A stretch of 64,000 nt of DNA from Burkholderiales bacterium (GCA_016185015.1 JACPOI010000016.1:62001-126000); one strand, 5' to 3'. Shown: positions 17,537 to 26,384, counted from the first letter of the stretch. Notes: generated from the letters alone by a model not told the origin. Translations and numbers: made by a program.

Positions 17537-18175
17537 TTACGCCAGCATGTCAAAGCCCTGCATCTCCACGCTCAGGAAGGCGCGGGTGAAACCAGCCAGC
17601 GCCGCGTAGAAACGCGCCGAGGGGTTGCCCTCGATCGCATCGCACATGGGGTTGACCCAGGGCTGCAGGTGGGCAGCGAAAAACTCGCGCTGTTTCGTCA
17701 GGTTGGCCACGGCCACGTCGTCGCCGGCGATCAGGTAACGCATCACCTCACAGAGGTAGGCGATGTGGTCCTCGGTCTCGGGCATGGTTTCGTCGCGCGC
17801 CAGGCCCAGGGCGGCCAGGTCATCGCGCAGCTTGGCCAGGGGCTTCTCATTGAGGAAGCCGCTCAGGTAGTGCGAGCCGAAGAGGTAGACCTCGGGCTTG
17901 CCGACGCCGCCGAACAGTGCGTTGTATTCCCTCGTGACCGTCTGCAGGTCCAGATCACGGGCCGCACTCACCAGGCCGCGCCAGGGTTCCTCCAGGAAAC
18001 CGCCCTCGGCGGGCGCTTCGGTGGCGGCCACCCGCAGCTGCTCCAGCAGTTCGGCGCCCGGGGGCGCGTAGTAGAGCGCGGCCAGCAGGCCATAGACCTC
18101 GGCGCGTGCGGTCTCCTCGTCGAGCGTGCCGCCTTGGGCCAGCAGGGCGTCGTTGGATTCAGGTTGGGTGCTCAT
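17537..18175 (-). CDS. TorD/DmsD-family molybdoenzyme chaperone
   Basis: 212-aa all-helical cytoplasmic protein. The family hallmark is visible as PEVYLFGSHYLSGFLNEKPLAKLRDDL, followed by ETEDHIAYLCEVMRYLI and a C-terminal HLQPWVNPMCDAIE region. Such chaperones bind Tat signals or apo-molybdoenzymes before cofactor insertion; here the client is most likely the periplasmic FdhA. It is the last gene of the DUF3305-DUF3306-ferredoxin-chaperone operon, 7 bp after the ferredoxin gene, and converges with the sensor kinase. Confidence 0.9.
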   Translation of the reverse strand: MSTQPESNDALLAQGGTLDEETARAEVYGLLAALYYAPPGAELLEQLRVAATEAPAEGGFLEEPWRGLVSAARDLDLQTVTREYNALFGGVGKPEVYLFGSHYLSGFLNEKPLAKLRDDLAALGLARDETMPETEDHIAYLCEVMRYLIAGDDVAVANLTKQREFFAAHLQPWVNPMCDAIEGNPSARFYAALAGFTRAFLSVEMQGFDMLA

Positions 18176-18182
18176 GGGCGGT

Positions 18183-20279
18183 TCAGAGGTCGGTGATTTT
18201 GGATTCGTTCGGGTTGCTGTAGATGTCGATCACGCGGCAGTCGCCACACATCTTCAGCCGCTCCAGGGCCTCGCCCTGGAACATGGAATGACCGGCCAGC
18301 TTGCCCAGCATGCCCTCGATGGCCTTGAGCGTGCCGAAAGGCTTGCCGCAGCGCACGCAGGCGTAGGGCTGCATCTCGTTGATCACCACGGCTTCCTTGC
18401 GCTGAGGCGTCAGACGCAGCTGCGGAATGAGCGACAGCGCCTTTTCAGGGCAGGTCTTGACGCACAGGCCGCATTGCACGCAGTTCTTCTCGATGAACTT
18501 GAGCTGCGGCGCGTTCGGGTTGTCCTGCAGCGCGCTGGCCGGGCAGGCGTTCACGCAGCTCAGGCACATGGTGCAGCTGTCCTTGTTGATGGCCAGCGCG
18601 CCCAGCGGCGAACCCTGCGCGGGCAAGGCGATCACTTCGGGCTTGGGCTCGGCCAGGGTGGCGTGCGTCAGCAGATGGTCCAGTGCCAGCTCCAGCGTGG
18701 CACGCTTGTCGGCCTGCACGGCGAAACCGGCGGGCTTGGCCACGCCCTGCGCGGCCGGCAGTTGCAGGTCGGCGTCCAGCGCGGCCAGGTCACGCGCATC
18801 GCGCGCGTGCAAGATGCGGAAGTGTTCGCCCTTGTAGCCCAGGCCGGTGAGGATGGCCTGCGCCACGTCCATCTGGGCGCGCACGGCCTCCAGGTACTGG
18901 GGCGCTTCCTCGCCCGTCATCAGCACCCAGACATTCGTTGCACCGTAGGCCACGGCCGAGAGCCAGACATCCAGGCCCAGCGAGGCCGTGTGCCAGACCG
19001 GCACGGGGATCACGCGCGCCGGCACGCCCAGCATGTCCGGGTCCACGCGCGCGGCGCGGCCCAGGTCGCCGATCATCCGGGTCCCGCCTTGCTGGCTGTG
19101 CAGCAGCAGGGCGGGCTGCTTGCCGCCGGCACGCAGGTAGGTGGAGAGCAGGGTCTTGAGCTTCACACCCTGCTCGCCCGCACGCGGGTAAGCAAAGGTC
19201 AGCGCACCGCTGGGGCAGACCGTGGTGCAGGCGCCGCAACCCACGCAGAGGTTGGGACTCACCTTGATCTGCTGGTGCTCGTAGTCCGAACTGATGGCCG
19301 AGGCCGAGCAGACGTCGATGCAGGCGCTGCAGCCCACCTTCTCGTTGCGGCTGTGCGCGCAGAGCTTCTGCTTGTAGACAAAGAACTTGGGTTTCTCAAA
19401 CTCGCCCACCAGGCCGCGCAGTTCGATGAGGGTGCGCTGGTTCTGGCCGTCCCACTGGAAATAACCCTGGGGCTTGGCGTGCTGGGTAAAGGCCGGCGTG
19501 CTGCGCAGGTCCAGCACCAGGTCGTAGGTCTCGCTGTCGGATTGCGGCTCGCGGGTGAAGTCGATGGCCCCGGCCACGCCGCAGGCCTTGACGCAGGACC
19601 GGTGAGATTTGCAGAGATTGCTATCAATTTGATAGTCGAAGCCGATCGCGCTCTCCGGGCAGGCGTCGATGCAGGCATTGCAGCGCGTGCACAGGTCCAG
19701 GTCGATGGGGTTGTTACGTTGCCACTTGAGTTCGAAGGCACCCAGCCAGCCGGTGAGCGCCTCGATCCTGCCGGCCATCACGGGATAACGGCGCTCCTGC
19801 AGACCGCCGTCCGTCCCGGGGCCGGTGCTGAAGATACTGACGTCCAGGCTGTCGGCCAGCAGCTCGGCCGCGCGCTCCGCCGCGTCCAGCGCACCGATGA
19901 TGAGCAGGCGCCCGGCGCTCTTGTAGGTGACGGTGGGCACGGGCTCGGCATCGGGCAGGCGCGCGGCAGCCAGCAGCGCGGCCATTTTCGGCATGGCCTT
20001 GGCTGCGTCCTTGCTCCAGCCCCCGGTCTCGCGGATGTTGACGAAGCGGATCGGCACCGACTTGGCGCCCTCGGTCTGATCGGCGATCTCGCCGAAGAGG
20101 CGGGCTTCCTGCGTGCAGGCCACCACCACGTCCTCGCCCTGGCCCAGCGCCTGCTGGAAGGCGCCGGCCTCGCGCCGGCACAGGGTGCTGTGCAGCGTCA
20201 GGTTTTCATTGAGGACCGCGCCCAGACCCTTGGGGTCCAATGGCATGGTCTTGTTGCAGTCGCAAATCAGGGTCGACAT
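18183..20279 (-). CDS. Large multi-cluster 4Fe-4S ferredoxin-like protein of the formate locus
   Basis: 698 aa. It starts MSTLICDCNKTMPLD and contains at least six ferredoxin-type groups: CTRCNACIDACPE, CKSHRSCVKACG, CSACIDVCSA, CVGCGACTTVCPS, CTMCLSCVNACPA and CVQCGLCVKTCPE. A C-terminal CVRCGKPFG...CGDCR pair may bind metal. No signal peptide is present, so it is cytoplasmic. It always appears in my recollection beside formate dehydrogenase genes; an electron-transfer or maturation role is inferred. Its start overlaps the DUF3306 gene by 74 bp. Codons around 19616-19625 contain the AT-rich GATTGCTATC motif, in-frame as QIDSNL. Confidence 0.85.
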   Translation of the reverse strand: MSTLICDCNKTMPLDPKGLGAVLNENLTLHSTLCRREAGAFQQALGQGEDVVVACTQEARLFGEIADQTEGAKSVPIRFVNIRETGGWSKDAAKAMPKMAALLAAARLPDAEPVPTVTYKSAGRLLIIGALDAAERAAELLADSLDVSIFSTGPGTDGGLQERRYPVMAGRIEALTGWLGAFELKWQRNNPIDLDLCTRCNACIDACPESAIGFDYQIDSNLCKSHRSCVKACGVAGAIDFTREPQSDSETYDLVLDLRSTPAFTQHAKPQGYFQWDGQNQRTLIELRGLVGEFEKPKFFVYKQKLCAHSRNEKVGCSACIDVCSASAISSDYEHQQIKVSPNLCVGCGACTTVCPSGALTFAYPRAGEQGVKLKTLLSTYLRAGGKQPALLLHSQQGGTRMIGDLGRAARVDPDMLGVPARVIPVPVWHTASLGLDVWLSAVAYGATNVWVLMTGEEAPQYLEAVRAQMDVAQAILTGLGYKGEHFRILHARDARDLAALDADLQLPAAQGVAKPAGFAVQADKRATLELALDHLLTHATLAEPKPEVIALPAQGSPLGALAINKDSCTMCLSCVNACPASALQDNPNAPQLKFIEKNCVQCGLCVKTCPEKALSLIPQLRLTPQRKEAVVINEMQPYACVRCGKPFGTLKAIEGMLGKLAGHSMFQGEALERLKMCGDCRVIDIYSNPNESKITDL

Positions 20280-20835
20280 GGTCTTGATCGTTCAGTTGGG
20301 CCGTGGCGGCAGGGGGCGGCAAACCGGTGTTTGCTGCCACCGTGGGTGGATTATCAGTTTGCGCAGCAGGCGCCGGGCTAGGGGTCAGCCCTGCCCCGGG
20401 CTTCTTGTCTTTCTCTTCCTCGTCATCGAAGAGATTCAGGAATTTCGCGCTGGCCATCTGGCGCAGCATGGATTCCGGCAGCGGGTCGGGGATGGAGTAG
20501 TCGTCGATGTAGACGTCCATGCGGTCCATCACATTGAAGTGCGGATCGGTGAACAACTGCTTCATGGCCGCATTCCTGACCTCGGGGTCCACGTCAGCAG
20601 CGACGAAACGCCTGAAGTCCGATTGCGGCGTCAGCGCCTGCGCATCCTGCAGCGTGGGCGGCGGCGGTGGCGGCTCGACCACGGGCGCGGCCTGCGGTGC
20701 AGCGGCCACGGCCTCGCTGCGCGCAGGCACCTGCGGGACCGGCTTCGCGACGGGCACGACCGGCTCTGCGATGGGCTTGCCCTCGCGCACCGCCTGCTTG
20801 CGTTGCGCCCAGCGGCCCAGGAAACCGTCAGCCAT
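20206..20835 (-). CDS. DUF3306 protein of formate dehydrogenase clusters
   Basis: 209 aa, starting MADGFLGRWAQRKQAVREGK. The N-terminal RW-rich motif and the core DFRRFVAADVDPEVRNAAMKQLF...HFNVMDRMDVYIDDYSIPDPLPESML are diagnostic of DUF3306. A Pro/Ala linker lies at about residues 25-65 and a disordered tail after about 155. The family is known only by its association with DUF3305 and formate dehydrogenase genes. The last 74 bp overlap the ferredoxin gene in another frame, because the disordered tail runs into it. The start overlaps the DUF3305 stop by 8 bp. Confidence 0.85.
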   Translation of the reverse strand: MADGFLGRWAQRKQAVREGKPIAEPVVPVAKPVPQVPARSEAVAAAPQAAPVVEPPPPPPTLQDAQALTPQSDFRRFVAADVDPEVRNAAMKQLFTDPHFNVMDRMDVYIDDYSIPDPLPESMLRQMASAKFLNLFDDEEEKDKKPGAGLTPSPAPAAQTDNPPTVAANTGLPPPAATAQLNDQDHVDPDLRLQQDHAIGPQGSGRGPQ

Positions 20836-21388
20836 GCTCGCCCCCGCCGAATTTCTTCTCCGTGCTCACGGAGGCCGGGTTGCCGAAGCGGTCGGTCAGC
20901 GGCTTGAAGCTGTCGGGCCGCTTGCGCTTCTTGGGTTCGATCTTGTAGTGCTCGTCGGCAAAGGCCTGGAACCAGGCCACCACATCGGGCGGCGCCGGCA
21001 CCTGCTCCACCGTCTCCTGCGCGTCGAGCCAGCGGCCGGCGTCGTGGTAACTCACCGACACGGCGGCGGGGCGCGGAATCGGTTCGTCGGACAGCGTGGC
21101 TTCCTCGTCCATGCGCCAGAGCACGAACCAGCAGGGCGCCGGCGTGGTGGCATTGAGGTAGTAGCCCTCGGCATCGTCGCGGAATAGTTCCACCGTGAAG
21201 TTCGGGTGCAGCCACTGTTCGCCGTTTTCGTCCTGGCGCAGCCGGCGTGGTTCGGTGCCGAAAGCGGGCTCGTGCATCACCACGTCGGCCAGCTCCCAGC
21301 GCCAGGTCTGCCAGCGGCTCATGGCGCCAGCAATGCGCACCTTGCGCATGATGACGGCGACTTGAAGGGAAGGCTGCTTGGTATTCAT
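20828..21388 (-). CDS. DUF3305 protein of formate dehydrogenase clusters
   Basis: 186 aa. The core SLQVAVIMRKVRIAGAMSRWQTWRWELADVV is typical of DUF3305, followed by an ENGEQWLHPNFTVELFRDDAEGYYLN segment. No signal peptide or cofactor motif is seen, so it is probably cytoplasmic. It is the first gene of the accessory operon that continues with DUF3306, the multi-cluster ferredoxin and the TorD-type chaperone. The ATG at 21388 was chosen because the conserved region begins soon after. An operator-like palindrome lies about 50 bp upstream. Its role is unproven; assembly of formate dehydrogenase is inferred from context. Confidence 0.85.
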   Translation of the reverse strand: MNTKQPSLQVAVIMRKVRIAGAMSRWQTWRWELADVVMHEPAFGTEPRRLRQDENGEQWLHPNFTVELFRDDAEGYYLNATTPAPCWFVLWRMDEEATLSDEPIPRPAAVSVSYHDAGRWLDAQETVEQVPAPPDVVAWFQAFADEHYKIEPKKRKRPDSFKPLTDRFGNPASVSTEKKFGGGEHG

Positions 21389-21436
21389 GTCAGGCGACAC
21401 TGTAGCGGATAGGAAAGACCCTGCATAAGAGTCCGT

Positions 21437-21453
21437 TGCGACAATTTGTCGCA
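21437..21453. promoter_or_regulatory. Operator-like palindrome, site 2
   Basis: TGCGACAATTTGTCGCA, a perfect 8+1+8 palindrome 49 bp upstream of the DUF3305 start. It differs from site 1 (13869-13885) only in the first and central bases. The spacing to the gene is compatible with an operator overlapping or just upstream of the core promoter. Confidence 0.7.
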
Positions 21454-21475
21454 CGCCCACTTCAAAGCACCGGGC

Positions 21476-21509
21476 ATAAAAAAGGCCTTGCGGCATGCCG
21501 CAAGGCCTT
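21476..21509 (-). terminator. Rho-independent terminator of the fds operon
   Basis: A perfect 28-base palindrome at 21482-21509 (arms AAGGCCTTGCGGCA and complement) is followed on the minus strand by TTTTTT. It lies 23 bp after the fdsA stop, separating it from the accessory operon promoter. Confidence 0.88.
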
Positions 21510-21531
21510 GGTCTTGTCCCATCGGGAGCGC

Positions 21532-24420
21532 TCAGCCCAGCATGGCCTCCGCCGCGCCGAAGCCCTGCGTCTTGGCCGGCGTGCCACCACGGCGGATGGC
21601 CACGGCGCAGTACTTGAACTCCGGAATCTTGGCGACCGGATCAAACGCGGCGTTGGTGATCAGATTGGCCGCCGCCTCGTAGTAGGCGAAGGGAATGAAC
21701 ACGGCGCCGCGCGGCGTGCCGTCGTCGCGGCGCAGGTGGATGGCCACCTGGCCGCGGCGCGAGGCCACCGTCACCACGTCACCGGGCGCCAGACCCAGTT
21801 CGGCCATGTCGTCACCGCACATGGAGGCGGTGGCGATGGGCTCGATGGCGTCGAGCACGCCCGAACGACGGGTCATGCTGCCGGTGTGCCAGTGTTCGAG
21901 CTGGCGGCCGGTGATGAGCACGAAGGGGAACTCGGCGTCGGGGCGCTCGTTGGCCGGGATGATGTCGGCCGGCACCAGCTTGACCTTGCCGTCGGCGGTG
22001 GGGAAGTCGTCGATGAAGACGGTGGGCTGGCCCGGGTCTTCGGCGCTCAGGCAGGGGTAGGTCACGCTGGATTCCTTCTCCAGCCGTTCCCAGGTGATGC
22101 CCGAGATGACGGCATGCATGGCCTGGCGCATTTCCTCGTAGACGGCAGCGACACCGGCGTGTTCGCCAGGGTAGTTCCAGTCCTGGTCCATGCGCTTGGC
22201 GATCTGCTGGATGATCCAGAGATCCGGCTTGGCCTCGCCCGGCGGCGTGACGGCCTGCTTGCCCATCTGCACCATGCGGTCGGTGTTGCTGACCGTGCCG
22301 GTCTTCTCGGGCCAGGCGGTGGCGGGCAGGATCACGTCGGCCAGCCAGGCGGTTTCGGTCATGAAGATGTCCTGCACCACCAAGTGCTTGAGCTCGGCCA
22401 GCGCGTGGCGGGCATGGTTCAGGTCCGGGTCGCTCATGGCGGGGTTCTCACCCTCGACGTACATGCCATGGATTTTGTGCGGATCGCTGTCGTCGACCAG
22501 GGCCTTGTGCATGATCTCCACCACGGTGTAACCGGGGCGGTTGTCGAGCTTGGTGTTCCAGAACTTCTCGAACCACTGGTGCACTTCCTTGTTGTCCACG
22601 CGCTGGTAGTTCGGGAACATCATGGGGATCAGGCCCGCGTCGCTGGCGCCCTGCACATTGTTCTGGCCGCGCAGCGGGTGCAGGCCGGAACCGGGCTTGC
22701 CGATCTGGCCGGTCACCGCGCACAGCGCGATCAGGCAACGGGCGTTGTCGGTGCCGTGCACGTGCTGGCTCACGCCCATGCCCCACAGGATCATGGAGGC
22801 CTTGGAGGTGGCGAACTCGCGCGCCACTTCACGCAGCTTCTGCGCAGGGATGCCGCAGATGGGCTCCATCGCTTCGGGACTGTAGCCCTGGACGTTTTTC
22901 TTCAGAGCTTCAAAGTTGCTGGCGCGCTTCTTCACGAAGTCCTTGTCCACCAGGCCCTCTTCGATCACCGTGTAGATCATGGCGTTGAGCATGGCCACGT
23001 CGGTGTCGGGCTTGAACTGCAGGGTGCGCCAGGCGTGTTTGCCGATATCGGTGATGCGCGGGTCGGCCAGCACGATCTTGGCACCGGCCTTGGCGGCGTT
23101 TTTCATCCAGGTGGCGGCCACCGGGTGGTTGGCCGTGGGGTTGGAGCCGATCACGAAGATGAGACCGGAGTGCTCCACGTCATTGACCTGGTTGGACACG
23201 GCGCCCGAGCCCACACCTTCGAGCAGGGCGGCCACGCTGGAGGCGTGACACAGACGGGTGCAGTGGTCCACGTTGTTGCTGCCAAAACCCGTGCGCACCA
23301 GCTTCTGGAAGAGGTAGGCCTCTTCGTTGCTGCCCTTGGCCGAGCCGAAACCCGCCAGGGCCTTGAGGCCGTACTTGTCGCGCAGTGCCTTGAGGCCACC
23401 ACCGGCCAGGTCCAGCGCCTCATCCCAGGTGGCTTCGCGGAACATGGTCCCGATGATGGACGGGTCCTCGCTCATCTGGCGGTTCAGCTCGTCGATGGCC
23501 TCCGGGTCCTTGGGCACACCGGCCTTGCGGATCAGCGGCTTGGTCAGGCGCTGCGGATTGTGCGCGTAGTCGAAACCGAAACGACCCTTGACGCACAGGC
23601 GGCTGTGGTTGGCCGGACCGTCGCGTCCGTCGACGCTGATGATCTTGTTGTCCTTGACGTTGTAGGTGATCAGGCAACCGACACCGCAGAAGGGGCAGAC
23701 CGAGTCGACCTTCTTGTCGACCTGCTGCGAACCGACACGGCTCTTGGGCATGAGGGCACCCGTGGGGCAGGCCTGCACGCACTCGCCGCAGGCCACGCAG
23801 GTGCTGTCGCCCATGGGGTCGTTCAGGTCGAACACGATCTCGCTGTGGCTGCCACGCATCGCGTAGCCGATCACGTCGTTCACCTGCTCTTCACGGCAGG
23901 CGCGCACGCAGCGGTTGCACTGGATGCAGGCATCCAGGTTCACGGCCATGGCCGGGTGAGAGATGTCGGCCTTGGGCTGCTCGCGGCGCAGGGCCTTGAG
24001 TGCGGGGCGCACGGTCACGCCCACCTGGTCGGCCCACTGCGACAGTTCGCCGTGCTGCAGCGCCTCGTCCTTTTCGTCCCACTTGTAGCCGGTGTCGGGC
24101 ATGTCGGACAACAGCATCTCCAGCACCATCTTCTGGCTCTTGACGGCGCGTTCGCTCTTGCTCTGCACCTCCATGCCGGCGGTGGCGCTGCGGCAGCAGC
24201 TGGGGGCCAGGGTGCGTTCGCCCTTGACCTCGACCACGCAGGCGCGGCAGTTGCCGTCGGCACGCATGCCTTCCTTGTAGCAAAGGTGGGGGATCTCCAT
24301 GCCCATGCGCTTGGCAACGGTCAGGATGGTTTCACCAGCGTAGGCCTGGGCCTTCTTGCCGTCGAGCGTGAACTCGACGATCTGCGGGGTGACTTCGTTG
24401 AGCTTGGCGGGTGCGTTCAT
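21532..24420 (-). CDS. fdsA: NAD-dependent formate dehydrogenase alpha subunit
   Basis: 962-aa cytoplasmic molybdenum subunit. Domains in order: a 2Fe-2S ferredoxin (about residues 14-90: CYKEGMRADGNCRACVVEV...CCRSA), a His/Cys 4Fe-4S region, two 4Fe-4S groups (CIQCNRCVRACRE and CVACGECVQACPT), a further 4Fe-4S motif CPFCGVGC, then the Mo-bis-MGD domains. The molybdenum ligand is Cys in HCTRLCHASSV. This is the FdsA/HoxU-like layout for formate oxidation coupled to NAD+. No Tat signal is present. The start overlaps the fused fdsG-fdsB stop by 4 bp. Confidence 0.95.
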   Translation of the reverse strand: MNAPAKLNEVTPQIVEFTLDGKKAQAYAGETILTVAKRMGMEIPHLCYKEGMRADGNCRACVVEVKGERTLAPSCCRSATAGMEVQSKSERAVKSQKMVLEMLLSDMPDTGYKWDEKDEALQHGELSQWADQVGVTVRPALKALRREQPKADISHPAMAVNLDACIQCNRCVRACREEQVNDVIGYAMRGSHSEIVFDLNDPMGDSTCVACGECVQACPTGALMPKSRVGSQQVDKKVDSVCPFCGVGCLITYNVKDNKIISVDGRDGPANHSRLCVKGRFGFDYAHNPQRLTKPLIRKAGVPKDPEAIDELNRQMSEDPSIIGTMFREATWDEALDLAGGGLKALRDKYGLKALAGFGSAKGSNEEAYLFQKLVRTGFGSNNVDHCTRLCHASSVAALLEGVGSGAVSNQVNDVEHSGLIFVIGSNPTANHPVAATWMKNAAKAGAKIVLADPRITDIGKHAWRTLQFKPDTDVAMLNAMIYTVIEEGLVDKDFVKKRASNFEALKKNVQGYSPEAMEPICGIPAQKLREVAREFATSKASMILWGMGVSQHVHGTDNARCLIALCAVTGQIGKPGSGLHPLRGQNNVQGASDAGLIPMMFPNYQRVDNKEVHQWFEKFWNTKLDNRPGYTVVEIMHKALVDDSDPHKIHGMYVEGENPAMSDPDLNHARHALAELKHLVVQDIFMTETAWLADVILPATAWPEKTGTVSNTDRMVQMGKQAVTPPGEAKPDLWIIQQIAKRMDQDWNYPGEHAGVAAVYEEMRQAMHAVISGITWERLEKESSVTYPCLSAEDPGQPTVFIDDFPTADGKVKLVPADIIPANERPDAEFPFVLITGRQLEHWHTGSMTRRSGVLDAIEPIATASMCGDDMAELGLAPGDVVTVASRRGQVAIHLRRDDGTPRGAVFIPFAYYEAAANLITNAAFDPVAKIPEFKYCAVAIRRGGTPAKTQGFGAAEAMLG

Positions 24421-26234
24421 GCTTGGGCTCCCAGTTCTTGCGGGAAGTATTTCTGGACACAGCGGATGGGGTTGGGTGCGGCTTGGCCCAGGCCGCAGAT
24501 GGAGGCGTCGGCCATGACCTGGCACAGGTCTTCCAGCGTCTCGTTGTCCCAGGTCTTGGCTTCCATGAGCTTGACGGCCTTGGCCGTGCCCACGCGGCAG
24601 GGCGTGCACTGGCCGCAGCTCTCGTCGGCGAAGAAACGCATCATGTTCACGGCGGCTTCGCGCGCCGTGTCCTTCTGGCTCAGCACGATGACGGCAGCCG
24701 AACCGATGAAACAGCCGTAGGGCTGCAGGGTGTCGAAGTCCAGCGGGATGTCGCCCATGCTGGCCGGCAGGATGCCGCCCGAGGCGCCACCCGGCAGGTA
24801 GGCATAAAGTTCATGGCCATCGAGCATGCCGCCGCAATACTGGTCGACCAGCTCGCGAATGGTGATGCCGGCCGGCGCCAGCTTGACGCCCGGGTGCTTG
24901 ACCCGGCCGCTGACGCTGAAGGAGCGCAGGCCCTTGCGGCCGTTGGCGCCAAAGCTGCTGAACCACTGCGGGCCTTTTTCCACGATGTCGCGCACCCAGT
25001 ACAGCGTCTCGAAGTTGTGCTCCAGCGTGGGACGGCCGAACAAGCCGACCTGGGCGATGTAGGGCGGGCGCATGCGCGGCTCGCCACGCTTACCTTCGAT
25101 GCTCTCGATCATGGCGGACTCTTCGCCGCAGATGTAGGCACCGGCACCGCGGCGCAGTTCGATCAGCGGTAGCGGGCAAGGCGGGTTGGCCTGCAGCTTG
25201 GCCAGCTCGGCCTCCAGCAGGGCGCGCGCGCCATGGTATTCGTCGCGCAGGTAGATGTAGCAGGCGCCCACGCCCACGGCGTAGGCGGCCACCAGCAGGC
25301 CTTCGAGGAAACGGTGCGGGTCGCGCTCCAGATAGGTGCGGTCCTTGAAGGTGCCGGGTTCGCCTTCGTCGATGTTCACGGCCATCAGCTTGGGCGCAGG
25401 CTGGTCGCGCACGATGCGCCACTTGCGCCCGGCGGGGAAACCGGCGCCGCCCAGGCCGCGCAGGCCCGAGTCTTCCATGGCCTTGATGATGGGCTCGACC
25501 TCACGCTGGCCGCTCAGCAGCGCCGCGATCATCTGGTAGCCGCCCTTGGCCTTGTAGGCATCAAAGCCCACGAAGTCGGGCGAGACCTGCTGCTGGCTCG
25601 GTGCGGGGGACACGGATTTCAGCGCCAGGGCCGCCGGGTCGAAGCTGGCCTTGCCGCTGGATTTGGGTTGGGTCGTGGCGGCGGCCTTCACGGCCTTGGC
25701 CACGCTCTCGGGCGTGGCGTGCAGCACCGGGTTCTGGTGCACCACGGCCACCGGGGCCTGCTCGCAGCGGCCCACGCAGGGCGCGTGGATCACGCGCACA
25801 TCGCCCGTCAGGGTGGTCTGCAGCTTGCTCATCAGGCTCTGGGCGCCACCCATCTCGCAGCTCAGGCCGTCGCAGACACGCACGGTCAGGCCGGGGGCCT
25901 TCTCGTCGCCCTTGACCACTTCGAAGTGGTGATAGAAGGTGGCCACTTCGTAGACCTCGGCCATGGGGATGTTCATCTCCTTGGCCAGCGCCACCAGATG
26001 GCGGTCATGCAGGCAGCGGTAGGCGTCGTTGAGCTTGTGCAGGTGCTCGATCAGCAGGTCGCGGCGGTGGCCGTTGGCCGGTTTGGCGCCGATCAGGGTG
26101 ACGACTTCGGCCAGCGACTTGTCGTCGGGCTGGCGGCCCTTGAGCTTGCTCTTGCGGCGGATGCGTTCACGCAGGTCGTCGACGGTGGCAACGACCACAG
26201 CCTGGACTTCGCCTTTGCGGCCTGGATGGTTCAT
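24417..26234 (-). CDS. fdsGB: Fused formate dehydrogenase gamma-beta subunit (FdsG-FdsB), NAD-reducing
   Basis: 605-aa fusion. Residues 1-165 are the thioredoxin-like 2Fe-2S NuoE/FdsG module, with VCDGLSCEMGG and APCVGRCEQAP cysteine pairs. A linker of about 50 residues follows. Residues 215-605 are the NuoF/FdsB module: GLRGLGGAGFPAGRKW (FMN/NAD region), YICGEESAMIESIEGKRG, and the 4Fe-4S ligands ESCGQCTPCR. In Cupriavidus and Rhodobacter these are separate subunits. It passes electrons from FdsA to NAD+. The ATG at 26234 has GAGGGA upstream. It is first in the two-gene fds operon; no fdsD is adjacent. Confidence 0.93.
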   Translation of the reverse strand: MNHPGRKGEVQAVVVATVDDLRERIRRKSKLKGRQPDDKSLAEVVTLIGAKPANGHRRDLLIEHLHKLNDAYRCLHDRHLVALAKEMNIPMAEVYEVATFYHHFEVVKGDEKAPGLTVRVCDGLSCEMGGAQSLMSKLQTTLTGDVRVIHAPCVGRCEQAPVAVVHQNPVLHATPESVAKAVKAAATTQPKSSGKASFDPAALALKSVSPAPSQQQVSPDFVGFDAYKAKGGYQMIAALLSGQREVEPIIKAMEDSGLRGLGGAGFPAGRKWRIVRDQPAPKLMAVNIDEGEPGTFKDRTYLERDPHRFLEGLLVAAYAVGVGACYIYLRDEYHGARALLEAELAKLQANPPCPLPLIELRRGAGAYICGEESAMIESIEGKRGEPRMRPPYIAQVGLFGRPTLEHNFETLYWVRDIVEKGPQWFSSFGANGRKGLRSFSVSGRVKHPGVKLAPAGITIRELVDQYCGGMLDGHELYAYLPGGASGGILPASMGDIPLDFDTLQPYGCFIGSAAVIVLSQKDTAREAAVNMMRFFADESCGQCTPCRVGTAKAVKLMEAKTWDNETLEDLCQVMADASICGLGQAAPNPIRCVQKYFPQELGAQA

Positions 26235-26320
26235 GGGTATGTCCCTCGGTTCGTAACTATGGGCGCAGTGTCCGCCCGGCCCCACGCCGGGTCAAATTGC
26301 ATGAAAACATGTTGTCATTC

Positions 26321-26345
26321 AAAAACTAAATGCTGCTATGCAGCA
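26321..26345 (-). terminator. Weak terminator after the LysR gene
   Basis: A 6-bp stem TGCTGC/GCAGCA with a 3-base loop lies at 26331-26345. On the minus strand it is followed by TTTAGTTTTT. It sits about 40 bp after the LysR stop and before the fds promoter region. The short stem makes the call tentative; it could equally be part of a regulator site. Confidence 0.4.
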
Positions 26346-26384
26346 AATAGCTAAAGAGGTGATCAAAACCGCCGGGAGACGGCT

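Noticed and set aside
21436-24720. 1094-codon open frame opposite fdsA
   Set aside because: Antisense to a fully supported gene; composition (His, Gly, Leu runs) is that of a shadow frame.
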